From Bacteroidota bacterium (GTDB lineage: Bacteria > Bacteroidota > Bacteroidia > AKYH767-A > OLB10), in assembly GCA_016714005.1 (NCBI GenBank), contig JADJOA010000009.1:124001-188000 (forward strand): a stretch of DNA of 64,000 bases, in the 5' to 3' direction. The notes under the pieces are model-generated. The model searched no databases. It was given only the letters and a program-made list of their open reading frames with translations, and had not been told where the DNA came from. This document shows, one piece after another, positions 21,206 to 30,992 of this stretch. The translations under genes and the position numbers were made by a program. The first letter of the stretch is position 1. Every line of letters starts with the position of its first letter.

Positions 21206-22922
21206 TTAGCAACAGTTTTATGAACTCGCCATAAAGGTTTTGTTTTGTGGTTTGTATGTTAATAATGTAAGCACCGGGGCTTAACATTGAAATATTTAGT
21301 GTTTTGTTCACGGCATCTTTTCGAGTTAAAACCATCCTGCACTTAAATCGCAAATTGAGTAATTGAATTTTTGAAAAGGAAGGTTTGCTCCAAGTGTAAT
21401 GTATGATGAAGCAGGATTGGGGTAAACTAACAAGTTGCTGCTGTTGTTTTGCGAACTAAAAGAATGAATGTTGGTTAATGAATTGTCATACTTTGCAATA
21501 AAAATATTTTCGCCTGTTGCAGGAAAAAGAGTTGCAACACCACTACCGGGGTCGGCATCCATACTGCCAGTAAAAAATCCAGTTAAATATTGATTGTTGG
21601 CTTTGTCAAGAGCAATTTTAGAAGGTTGATCCATATAGGTACCTCCTATTCCTTTTACCCACAAATAAGCCCCTGAACTATCATACTTAGCAAAAAATAT
21701 ATCTGAGTTACCATTTGACGATAAATTTACGAGGTTAGAGGCAGGGTCAAAATCAGTAGTTCCATAATATGTACCAGTTAAGTATATGGAACCAACGCTA
21801 TCAATTTGAAAGCTTATGCCACGTGGTCCACTTGAAGTACCAGGCTGTTAGAGTTCTCAGAGAAATAAATTACCAGATTGATCATACTTTGCAATATACA
21901 AATCTTGGCTTGTTCCAGCTGAAGAAAAATTATTTATACCAGTAGTTAAATCAAAATCAGTAATATTTCTAAAACTTCCTGTAACAATTAAGTATTCAGT
22001 ACTGAAATTAGGGTTGGTATAAACCTGAATCTCACTAATTAAGTTACCACCAGTGAAAGAACTTTGATATTGCTCCCGCCCAAATAAAATTTTCACTTGT
22101 ATCGTACTTTGCGTGAAAATCATCAACATTAGACGAGGTTACAGTTGATTGTTGAACCAATGCCTGGGTCAAAATCAGGAGAGCCATTAAAATAACCGCC
22201 AACATAAAAAACGTTTTCTGTTTTATTTAAAGCTATAGTCGTGCCCGATGCATATGATGTATCGCCAACAGAATGTGCCCAAACATAAGTTCCATTACTG
22301 TCATATTTTGCAAAAAAAGCATCGGCATTGCCATTAGATATTAAGCTGTTTATCCCAAGGTCTGGATTAAAGTCTGTGGAATCTCTAAAAAAACCTGTTA
22401 TATAGCAATTACCATAGTTGTCCAAAGCAATACTTTTTGAAGCATTCACATTAGCCCCTCCCATATTTTTAGCCCATAAATAATTTCCATTTAAATCGTA
22501 TTTAGCTAAAAAAATATCAGCCCAGTTTGCTGTAAGGTTTACCACTGCCGGTGATGGGTCAAAATCAAACGTGCCGTTAAAGCAACCGGTAGCATATACC
22601 CCGGTGGCATTTACGGCAATGCTAAGTGTGCCATAGCTGTTGTAGGCTGTTCTAATAGCCCATTGGAATAAACCGGTGCTATCGTACTTGGCTATAAAAC
22701 CACCCGGGGCAATGTTAGCTGTATCAAGTCCGGGGTCAAAGTCAATAGTATCGCGCATGTGCCTGCTACATATACATTACCATTGGCATCGGTAGCTATG
22801 CTGGTGCCCTGGCTGTCGCCATTGGGTGTGCCAAAGCCATGCGCCCAGCGGTAGTTTTGGGCATTGGTAAAAAGTATGCTTAGTAGAAATATAACTGTAA
22901 GGGTATACGTAGGTTTTTTCAT
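21206..22922 (-). CDS. SBBP beta-propeller repeat T9SS protein, paralog C (several indels; stop lost)
   Basis: It starts at the ATG at 22922 with signal peptide MKKPTYTLTVIFLLSILFTNAQ, then NYRWAHGFGTPNGDSQGTS and blade repeats (ANWADIFLAKYDLNGNYLWAK, YITGFFRDSTDFNPDLG). It ends in the same sorting domain as paralog B. The expected stop after EFIKLL is absent here: an extra base near 21209 changes TTG-TAA to TTG-CTA, so the frame reads on into the start of paralog B. Paralog B carries the intact stop at the matching place, so this is likely an indel error. It is first in the C-B-A transcription order. Confidence 0.75.
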
Positions 22923-23039
22923 GGCATTTGCTTTTTGATGAGTAAAAATAACACCTTGTTTTACAATAATGCAATTTATTTGTTGCCAGTAACACCCCTC
23001 TCATACAAAGAGCAAAGGTTAGCGTTTTGCCTGCCTGCT

Positions 23040-24138
23040 TTAAAAACCCGCAGCAGCAGCTTTTTGTGTAGCCGGTTGCTCTGCATTGCGTATGGCAATT
23101 TGCTGAGCCACACTTTGCGCCAGTTTATCAAAAGCCATTCCTACTGCCGATTTATCATCTAACGCTACCGGCATACCTGCATCGCCACCATCGCACACCT
23201 GCCTGCACCAATGGAATTTGCCCCTAAAGGAACACCGCTTCGTCTGCTAATTTTTTTGCCGCCATCCTTACCAAAAATATAATAGTTATTGTTAGGCAAT
23301 TCAGCCGGAGTAAACCATGCCATGTTTTCTACCAACCCCAGTACAGGCACGTTAATGCTTGCATTTAAACATACTAATGCCTTTGCGGGCATCGGCAAGT
23401 GCTACATTTTGTGGTGTGGTAACCACAATAGCCCCTGTTAACGGAACTGCCGATACGAAGTGTAAGGTGAATATCGCTTGTGCCGGGAGGCAGGTCAATC
23501 AGCAAATAATCTAACTCACCCCACCATGCATCACCAATTAATTGCTTTAATGCTTTTGATGCTATAGGTCCGCGCCATACAATGGCTTGATCGGGGTCGG
23601 CTAAAAAGCCAATGGATAAAAGTTTAACGCCATGCCTCTCTACAGGCAGCATATATTGCTTGCCGTTTTTTTCTTCTATAAAAGGTCTTTTGTATTCGGC
23701 ACCAAACATAATAGGCACCGATGGCCCGAAAATATCAGCATCAATCAATCCCACCTTTGCGCCCATGCCTGCCAGTGCAACGGCAAGGTTAGCCGCCACA
23801 GTGCTTTTGCCCACTCCGCCTTTGCCCGATGCTATGGCAACAATGTTTCGTACGTTTTTTAAAACATCCTCACCCGAGCGCACTGTGGTAACATTGGCAG
23901 TCATGTTTACAGTTACCAGTGCATCTTTATCCACAAAATGTACAATGGCATTAATACAGGCGCGTTCTATTTCTGCTTTTAGGGGGCAGGCAGGAGTAGT
24001 TAACACAACTGTAAAAGTTACATGCTTGTCATTTATCTCTATATCTTTAATCATGTTTAATGTAACCAAATCTTTTTTAAGATCGGGTTCCATCACATAA
24101 CCTAAAGCTTCTAATACTTTTTCTTTGGTAATTGTCAT
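23040..24138 (-). CDS. mrp: Mrp/NBP35-type iron-sulfur cluster carrier ATPase (indels)
   Basis: Mrp (ApbC) proteins carry and transfer 4Fe-4S clusters using a ParA-like ATPase. The N-terminal MIP18-like domain (TKEKVLEALGYVMEPDLKKD) is followed by the deviant Walker A motif ASGKGGVGKSTVAANLA, DADIFGPS, and IVWRGPIASKALKQLIGD, then DYLLIDLPPGTSDIHLTL. The C-terminal part (VPVLGLVENMAWFTP ... IFGKDGGKKISRR) is in another frame at 23165-23398. The frame shifts again to end at 23040 (AIRNAEQPATQKAAAAGF). The total is about 365 residues, as expected. The CxxC usually found after VENMA reads as WFTP here, so the bridging cysteines are not visible, as in some Bacteroidota members. Confidence 0.88.
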
Positions 24139-24370
24139 TTAAAAATATGTGTTTATTGAGAGAGCAAAGTTATTTAATTAAGTTGGAGTTCTATATCCAT
24201 GTGTTCGAAACCCTAAAACATAATGTTTTAGAAAGGTGCGGCAGCAAAACACTTTTCGAGTGCAGTGGCTTCTGCCAAAATGGTGCGAACCCTCAATTGA
24301 TTGGCAATAGAGTCGTGAGCAAGTGCGCAAAAATCAATTGAAGGTTGGCATTTTGGCTTGAACTTTTGCT

Positions 24371-24396
24371 CCACTTTTGTTTCAAGACAAAAGTGG
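24371..24396. repeat. Hairpin with 9-bp perfect stem
   Basis: CCACTTTTG at 24371-24379 pairs with CAAAAGTGG at 24388-24396 around the loop TTTCAAGA. It lies in the 24139-24589 gap between mrp and ssrA. The surrounding sequence (repeated CAAAAGT and CTTTTG words) resembles dispersed intergenic hairpins common in Bacteroidota. A minus-strand ORF across this region (24228-24491) has no recognisable domain and I do not call it a gene. Confidence 0.55.
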
Positions 24397-24589
24397 AATA
24401 AAGAAAAAACTAAATCAGTTTTCAATTTCATAAATAAACTTTTGCTTGTTCTTATTTCGTAAATCAGGTTTCGAACTCTTGCGGACTGCATCTTGCTATT
24501 GAAGCCTTCTCATACATCATCAAAAAAACAATTCCTAAACATTACTTTTGCGCAATCGTTCATTGAAAAAAGTTATTGAACACAAATAT

Positions 24590-24986
24590 GGGGCCGCCAG
24601 GTTTCGACAGCGTGATAAATAACTGTGTAAGCATGTGGTGCATTGTGAAAGTGGCACCTTAATATCAATTCTCAATCGCTTAAATGGCGAAACATCTTAC
24701 GCGCTTGCAGCTTAATCCGCCCAAGGCGGATTGCCTAATCCCGCTCCTCAGGTAGGAGCCGGACAAGCTACCCTGTTATAACAACTGTCTGTTTTGTTGT
24801 AACGCTGGGTATCATCATTTCAGACTGGTTATTGCAAGGTTCCGGTGCAGTAATAAGATAAAGGAAATAAGGATAATCGCGGAGGGCATTTTACCACAGG
24901 TTATCCCGACAATTAAGTAAATGCTAAACATGTAGAAAGCGCAGGTATTGCATGTCTGCACGTGGGTTCAAATCCCACCGGCTCCA
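24590..24986 (+). ncRNA. ssrA: Transfer-messenger RNA (tmRNA)
   Basis: tmRNA rescues stalled ribosomes and tags the unfinished peptide for proteolysis. The 5' end GGGGCCG (24590-24596) pairs with CGGCTCC (24979-24985) to form the acceptor stem, with discriminator A at 24986. The T arm GTGGGTTCAAATCCCAC lies at about 24962-24978. The internal tag reading frame starts with GGC at 24686 and reads GETSYALAA then a TAA stop at 24713-24715. This is a typical Bacteroidota tag ending in ALAA. CCA is not encoded (ACA follows). The 3' end is reused in the tandem units immediately downstream. Confidence 0.97.
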
Positions 24987-25058
24987 CAAAAAGAAAAAAG
25001 GCATATTAGTTATTGCCAATTAGCAGAATAATGTAAAAGAATTTAAAAGGTGGGATTC

Positions 25059-25145
25059 ATGAGCAACCAAAATAGATTTACAAAGTGCGAACTAAATCCC
25101 ACCGGCTCCACTGTAAAAGAAAAGCAGTTGGCAATAACCAATTAG
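25059..25145 (+). CDS. Tiny ORF 1 in tmRNA-associated unit (28 codons)
   Basis: ATG at 25059, stop TAG at 25143-25145. The peptide begins MSNQNRFTKCELNPTGST and ends KEKQLAITN. Its codons CTAAATCCCACCGGCTCC are the tmRNA 3'-end sequence, so the ORF spans the repeat junction. The upstream site here is AAGGTGGG, slightly different from the AAGGAGGG of the next two units. The T in GGTGGGATT makes it fully complementary to AATCCCACC at the unit end, so a hairpin could hide the start. Expression is unproven. Confidence 0.35.
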   Translation: MSNQNRFTKCELNPTGSTVKEKQLAITN

Positions 25146-25180
25146 CAGAATAATGTAAAAGAATTTATAAGGAGGGATTC

Positions 25181-25267
25181 ATGAGCAACCAAAATAGATT
25201 TATAAAGTGCGAACTAAATCCCACCGGCTCCACTGTAAAAGAAAAGCAGTTGGCAATAACCAATTAG
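25181..25267 (+). CDS. Tiny ORF 2 in tmRNA-associated unit (28 codons)
   Basis: ATG at 25181, stop TAG at 25265-25267. It has the same peptide as ORF 1 with Ile for Thr at residue 8 (MSNQNRFIKCELNPTGST...). A near-perfect Shine-Dalgarno, AAGGAGGG, ends six bases before the ATG. This is notable because strong SD sequences are rare in Bacteroidota, where ribosomes mostly do not use them. The ORF stays open across the unit boundary into the next repeat. It may be the 5' part of a former mobile-element gene or a real small peptide. Confidence 0.4.
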   Translation: MSNQNRFIKCELNPTGSTVKEKQLAITN

Positions 25268-25302
25268 CATAATGGTGTAAAAGAATTTATAAGGAGGGAT
25301 TC

Positions 25303-25365
25303 ATGAGCAACCAAAATAGATTTATAAAGTGCGAACTAAATCCCACCGGCTCCATTTACTTGTAA
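25303..25365 (+). CDS. Tiny ORF 3 in tmRNA-associated unit (20 codons)
   Basis: ATG at 25303, stop TAA at 25363-25365. It shares its first 17 residues with ORF 2 (to ...NPTGS) but then leaves the array and ends IYL-stop in unique DNA. It has the same AAGGAGGG site six bases upstream. The change of C-terminus exactly after the tmRNA-like core shows that the core is the array boundary. Confidence 0.35.
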   Translation: MSNQNRFIKCELNPTGSIYL

Positions 25366-25441
25366 ATTGATTAACTGTTATTAACCAAATTGAAAATACC
25401 AAAACACTGTTAACTTCGTTTCTTAAAAAATAAAATTAACT

Positions 25442-26818
25442 ATGGATAGTAAACCTTCCTTTTTTGAAAAACTAAACGCATGGGCTCGCAGGTCAATCAC
25501 TTTAAAACTTATTTCTATTGGAATTTTAATTCTTCTGCTCCTTATTCCATCAAGCATGATTCAGTCACTTATTTACGAGCGCGAAAACATAAGAGATGAG
25601 GCAATTAATGAAGTAAGTTCTAAATGGGGCAATTCACAAACCATAGGTGGGCCAGTGCTAACCATTCCGTACGTATTTAGAGAAACTGATGACAAAGGCA
25701 AAACTTATATTAGCACCCGCTATGCACATTTTTTACCCGATGATTTAAACATAAACGGCACACTTACTCCAGAAAAACGTTACCGCGGCATTTATGTAGT
25801 GGTGCTTTACAATTCTGTGCTGCAGGTAAAGGCTCGTTCAGTTTTCCTAATCTCGATCCGCTTAATATTCCCGAAAGCGATTTTATTTTTAAAGATGCCT
25901 TTATATCCATTGGCATAACAGATATGAAGGGCATTAAAGAGAATATTGATTTTAAACTGAACGATACTGTTTATGCTTTTAACCCCGGAATAGTTACACA
26001 TGAAATTTTTAGATCCGGAGTGAGTTTCCCTGTTAATCTTAAAAAAGAAAACAAATACGATTTTGGTTTTACACTTAACCTCAATGGCAGCAGTAACATT
26101 AAATTCTTACCATTTGGAAAAGAAACCAATGTTACACTAAACTCTACATGGCAAAGCCCAAGTTTTGAAGGATATAAACTCCCTGACAGTAGAACCATAA
26201 ATGAAAAGGGGTTTACAGCAAACTGGAAAATGACACAACTGAACAGAAATTATCCTCAACAGGGCTTGGGTGCATTTATTGGTGGTAATTATTCTGATGC
26301 TGACGGAAATAATTACTCTGATGAAAACTACGCTGCTTTTGGTGTTAGATTGTTATTGCCCATAGATGAGTACCAGAAAACAACACGCTCAGTAAAATAT
26401 TGCCTCATGTTTATCATCATTACTTTTCTTACTTTCTTTTTTGTAGAAGTGCTTAACCGCAAACGTATACATGCCATACAGTATTTGCTTGTGGGCTTTG
26501 CCGTTTGTTTGTTTTATGTGTTGTTACTTTCCATTTCAGAGCATTTAAAATTCAATAGTGCATACCTTATTGGTTGCGTAAGCATACTTACGTTAATTAC
26601 TTTTTTACGCATGGTATATTTTCCGCAATGTAAAACTAACTGCTGTTTTCAGTGGCATGCTTGCGTTGTTATATGGCTTCTTTTATTCATTGCTTCAGTT
26701 AGAAGATTATGCCTTGCTGCTTGGCAGTATTGGCTTGTTTATTATTTTGGCTACTATCATGTACCTAACCCGGAAAATAGATTGGTATGCCATAAGTTCA
26801 CAGGAGGAAAGGGAGTAA
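25442..26818 (+). CDS. creD: CreD-like inner membrane protein (indels)
   Basis: CreD is an inner-membrane protein of unclear function linked to envelope stress and beta-lactam response in proteobacteria; Bacteroidota have one copy as a rule. The N-terminus is typical: a membrane helix (LKLISIGILILLLLIPSSMI) then IYERENIRDEAINEVSSKWG and GGPVLTIPY. A large periplasmic domain follows, then a C-terminal block of membrane helices starting at KYCLMFIIITFLTFFFVEVL. The frame breaks near 25825 (slip to GSFSFPNLDPLNIPESDFIF) and near 26620. In the restored frame it ends LTRKIDWYAISSQEERE with a stop at 26816-26818, about 458 residues in all. Confidence 0.85.
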
Positions 26819-26953
26819 AATAATAGTCATTGCAAAAGCGCATAGCCTCGGGTAACCAACCTCTTGCCCACTTATTAAACCGGCATTGCCAATGTAGGGC
26901 GAAGTAATATATTCGCGTTCCATTAAAATATTTCTCTAACCCTACATCAAAAA

Positions 26954-29771
26954 ATGATTAAAAAAATTAACTCAGTTATTGCGCTTGCTTTATGTTTTTC
27001 TTTTACCAACGCCATTGCACATGCAGGTAATAAAACATTCAGGCTGCCGGCAAATGTTACAACTGCCGATTATCAACCCAACACAATTGTTGTAAAGTTT
27101 AAGCCCGAATTCAGGCAGGCAATGTTTGCTGCAAGCAATCAAAACAAAGCCTTAAATAATATTGCTACAGGCATTGGAGCTTATTCGTTAACCAAACTTT
27201 TTCCGGTACATAAGGAACCAACCGCCACAGTAAATGCAAGAGGAGAAAAATTAGTTGATCTATCATTAATTGCACAGTTAAAATTTTCCTCAATCCCCAA
27301 CATTGAAAAGGCTATTAATGCTTTGCTTGCCACCGGCATGTTTTGAGTATGACGAACCAAAATACACACATAAGTCCTTTTACACTCCCAATGACCCAAG
27401 CATAGGTCAGCAGTATTTTTTAACAAAAATACAGGCATATAATGCCTGGGATATTTCAAAAGGGGATACAAATATTGTAATTGGTATTGTTGATTCGGGT
27501 ACTGACTGGAATCACCCTGACCTGGAAGCAAACGTTCAGCTAAATTACAACGACCCCATTAATGGAACTGATGACGATAGCGATGGTTATACTGATAACT
27601 ACCGTGGTTGGGATGTAAGTATGAATGACAATAACCCAATGGTTGATATGTCAAACCACGGCTCGCATGTATCGGGTTGTGCAGCTGCGGTAACAGATAA
27701 TGCAACCGGTGTGGCAAGCCCCGGCTTCTACACAAGATTTTTGCCTGTTAAAGCCGCCAGTTCAACGGCTACCACAACCATAGATGCCGGTTACGAAGGA
27801 ATAGTTTATGCTGCTGATCATGGCTGCGATATTATCAACTGCTCATGGGGCGGACCCGGTGGCGGGCAGTTAGGACAAGATGCAGTTACATACGCAACCA
27901 TTAACATGGGTGCATTGGTGGTAGCATCAGCCGGAAACAGTGGTGTTGATGAGGCTAATTATCCTGCATCATACCTATATGCATTTAACGTGGCTTCAAC
28001 CAACACACAGGATAACAAAAGTGGTTTTTCAACTTTTAATTATTCTGTTGATGTATCAGCACCTGGCAGCCAGATTTATTCTACCGTTTTCAACAATTCT
28101 TATACAAACATGAGCGGCACATCTATGGCATCGCCAATAACAGCCGGATGTGCTGCAATTGTAAAAGCTATGAACCCAACATTTAACGGCTTACAGTGTG
28201 GTGAGCAGTTACGCATGACTGCTGATAACATATACACCTTATCAGGCAATTTACCATATATAAATAAATTAGGAGGCGGAAGAGTGAATCTTTACAGAGC
28301 TTTAACCGAAACACCAATGTCTGTGCGGATGGATAATCTTGTTCAGGTAGATGGAAATGATAATGCATTTGTGGTTGGTGATACGTTGCAAATTACAGGC
28401 GATATTATCAACTACCTTGCAGCCACCACCAACCTTACTGTTACACTTTCTTCTACATCAACTTACGTTACAGTGCTTGATGGCACAACCAGCCCCGGTG
28501 CTATGGCAACTTTAACTACCGTAAACAATAATGCAGATCCGTTTACAGTAAAAATAAATCCAACGGCCCCTGTAAATGCTGTAATAAATTTTACACTCAC
28601 ATTTACAGATGGTACTTACACCTCTTCTCAATTTTTCTCCATAGTTGTAAATGTTGATTATATAAATATTACCATAAATGATGTCCTAACCACTATTACC
28701 AGCAAGGGAAGAATTTTTTACAATGGTACCGGGCAACTGGAAGGACTAGGTTTTGATTACCTTGGAGATAATTTAATTTACGAAGGCGGATTAATGATTG
28801 GCACGCCAAGCAATGTTGCTGATAATACGCGCGATGCCGGCACAAACGATAATGATTTTGTGTCTCAGAATGCAGTGCAAAAACTATTACCTTCTGTAAA
28901 ATCTGATTTTGATCTGTTTGGAAAGTTTAACGACAACAACGCTTCACCCAGATTAAACTTACTGGTTTCGCACAAAGCATGGGCATGGGATGCGAACCCT
29001 TTCCGCAAGTTTGTTATAGTACAATACAACATAAAAAACACCGGGCAAATTCGCTTAATAGTTTATACGCTGGTATTTTTTGCGATTGGGACATACAAAC
29101 TTTTGCGAACAACAAAGCAGCCACCGATAATACTGTAAACATGGGTTATACCGGTGTACCGATCCGTCAGGAAAATTTGCAGAATTAAATTACTTACATC
29201 AACACCGTTTGTAAATTACGCAATTGATAATGTTGCAGGAGGCAGTGGCGGAATTGATATTACCAACGATTATACATCAACCGAAAAATACACTTCACTT
29301 TCAACCAACCGTGCCACAGCTGGCGGTGCAGGCACGGGAGTGGATGTTTGTCAGGTAACCTCTACCGGACCTTTTACAATTGCTTCAAACGATTCGGTAA
29401 CGGTTGCGTTTGCCATACTTGCAGGTGATGATTTGGTTGATTTACAAAACTCAGCAACCCAGGCACAAATTAAATATGATGAAGCCACCTCTGTAAAAAA
29501 TGTAACAGGCAACAATGGCTTTATGTTTTTTGCACCTTATCCAAATCCATCAAGTAATTTATGTGAATTGAAATTTACTTTACAAAAGAGTTCTGCTGTT
29601 TCTATTACTCTTCTGAATAGTTTAGGGCAAATGGTTTATAATAGTTACGAAAATTATGGCGCGGGTGTTAATACTAAAATGATTAATACTGAAAAGTTAG
29701 GTGCCGGAGTGTATACTTGCTTAATAAAGGTAAACGAAAGTATGCTTACTCATAAGTTGATGGTGGAATAA
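26954..29771 (+). CDS. Subtilisin-family (S8) peptidase with T9SS sorting domain (indels)
   Basis: The reconstructed protein is about 938 residues. A signal peptide (KKINSVIALALCFSFTNAIAHA) and a propeptide-like region (NTIVVKFKPEF ... LFPVHKEP) precede the S8 catalytic domain with the full triad: Asp in GIVDSGTDWNHPDL, His in SNHGSHVSG, Ser in MSGTSMASP. A long beta-rich region follows, then a type A T9SS sorting domain (YPNPSSNLCELKFTLQ ... LGAGVYTCLIKVNES). Frame slips occur near 27335 and at about 29050 and 29160. A secreted protease is a typical T9SS cargo. A bidirectional terminator follows at 29801. Confidence 0.88.
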
Positions 29772-29800
29772 ACGCATAAGAAAGTTCTTTTTTTTGTTAA

Positions 29801-29834
29801 AAATGCGTTGAGGATAACAAACCTCAACGCATTT
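29801..29834. terminator. Bidirectional intrinsic terminator, 13-bp perfect stem
   Basis: AAATGCGTTGAGG at 29801-29813 is the exact reverse complement of CCTCAACGCATTT at 29822-29834, with an 8-nt loop and T-rich tracts on both sides. It sits between the convergent subtilase (ends 29771) and endonuclease/exonuclease/phosphatase gene (ends 29836), and can serve both. Confidence 0.9.
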
Positions 29835-29835
29835 T

Positions 29836-30968
29836 TTATTTCACCGAAATGTTACAAACAACAGGATAATGATCGGAAAGATCTTTTTTAATGACGCGGT
29901 AATCAGAAGAAGTTATTCTTTTATCATGTAGTATGTAATCAATTCTAAATGCCGGAAAGGCGCCATTGTAAGTAGTGGAAAGGCCTTTGCCGCTTTCTTC
30001 AAATGCATCAATTAATTTATCCGATAGTTTATTATAAGTGTAGGATGCAGGAGTGTCGTTAAAATCTCCAACAATCATTACCGGATAAGGGCTTTTAGTA
30101 ATATGTTCAGCAATGAGATTAACCTGCGATGCACGTAATACAAAAGCTTTTTTGAGTCGGGTCATTACGCCCTCCAATCCATCAATCTGTTTTTGATCGG
30201 CAGACAATTCAACAGATTTGATAAACTTATAATCCTCGGGCTTGAAACGAATGGATTGAAGATGCACATTATAAATTCTAACGGTATCTTTATCACTTAA
30301 AACCACATCGGTACAAATAGCGCCATTTGATTGAGCTTTGTTATGAAAAACAGTTTCCTTTCTAATAACGGGTAAGTTTGTCATTGTAACAACACCAAAA
30401 TAATCGGTGCCATAAAGAAAAACCGGAAAAAGTGTATGCACCTCGTTTAGTTGGAGCAGTTGTTTTAGCGAATCTAAATTACGGTAATCGGCAATTGTAC
30501 TCGAATAAAATTCTGGAAGCAAACTATAGAAGGATTTTGATTTTTGATAAGTTCAAACATCTCAGCTTTGGTCTCCGAGGTTTTGCTCCAGTTGTACAAA
30601 TCGAATACACGTACATTATAAGTGAGCAAGTTAATTCCGTCATTATTTGAAGGGTTGCTGGTGCTAAAGTTAAAGTGATTTAAAAAAACCCGTATGCCAA
30701 ACAGAAAAACCATGAGATGCAGAAAAAGTATTTTTCTTTTTCGAACAATGTTTATAACAAGAAGTATAATATTTAATAGATACAGATAGACAAAGCCAAG
30801 ACCAAACAATGCAATAAACCATACTTTTTGAGGATTAACATAAGGAGCCAAACATGCCAATAAAGTTGAAATCAGAACTGACCAAGAAATTATAAATCTT
30901 AGGAAAGAGAAAAGGGTATATTTTTTTTTACGCGGTTCCTGCTCAGGGGCAGTGATTTTAAATGGCAT
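29836..30968 (-). CDS. Membrane-anchored endonuclease/exonuclease/phosphatase family protein (one indel)
   Basis: About 378 residues after repair. The N-terminal 110 residues hold three membrane helices (LRFIISWSVLISTLLACLAPY, WFIALFGLGFVYLYLLNIIL, LFLHLMVFLFGIRVFL). A periplasm-side EEP domain follows with LLTYNVRVFDL, the metal-binding glutamate region after IVCFQ, RIYNVHLQSIRF, MIVGDFNDTP and the final catalytic SDHYPVV. The break near 30500 lies exactly at CFQ-EF; restoring it gives CFQEFYSSTIADYR. The family includes nucleases and lipid or sugar phosphatases, and the substrate here is unknown. It lies 24 bp downstream of the symporter and is probably co-transcribed with it. Confidence 0.82.
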
Positions 30969-30992
30969 TTATAAAGAGGGTATATTTTATAT

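Larger units (their letters stand above)
24970..25354 (+). repeat. Tandem array: three ~122-bp units each ending in a copy of the tmRNA 3' end
   Basis: The 18-bp sequence AAATCCCACCGGCTCCAC of the tmRNA 3' end (24970-24987) recurs at 25094-25111 and 25216-25233, and at 25338-25354 less the last base. Spacings are 124, 122 and 122 bp. The DNA between copies is also repeated (blocks AATTAGCAGAATAATG, GTAAAAGAATTTATAAGG, GATTCATGAGCAACCAAAAT). Unit 1 differs from units 2 and 3 next to the tmRNA: a 6-bp core is inverted (GTTATTGCCAA against TTGGCAATAAC). Unit boundaries that coincide with the tmRNA 3' end are the mark of integrase attachment sites. A tandem att-site or cassette array is therefore the best reading. 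No integrase is in the window. Confidence 0.92.

Noticed and set aside
24228..24491. 87-residue minus-strand ORF between mrp and ssrA
   Set aside because: No domain or signal, and it runs over an intergenic hairpin of the dispersed-repeat type.
24987..25370. Additional tRNA genes from the repeated T-arm-like sequence
   Set aside because: Only the 3' half of the T arm and acceptor end is repeated; no D arm, anticodon arm or 5' acceptor strand is present.
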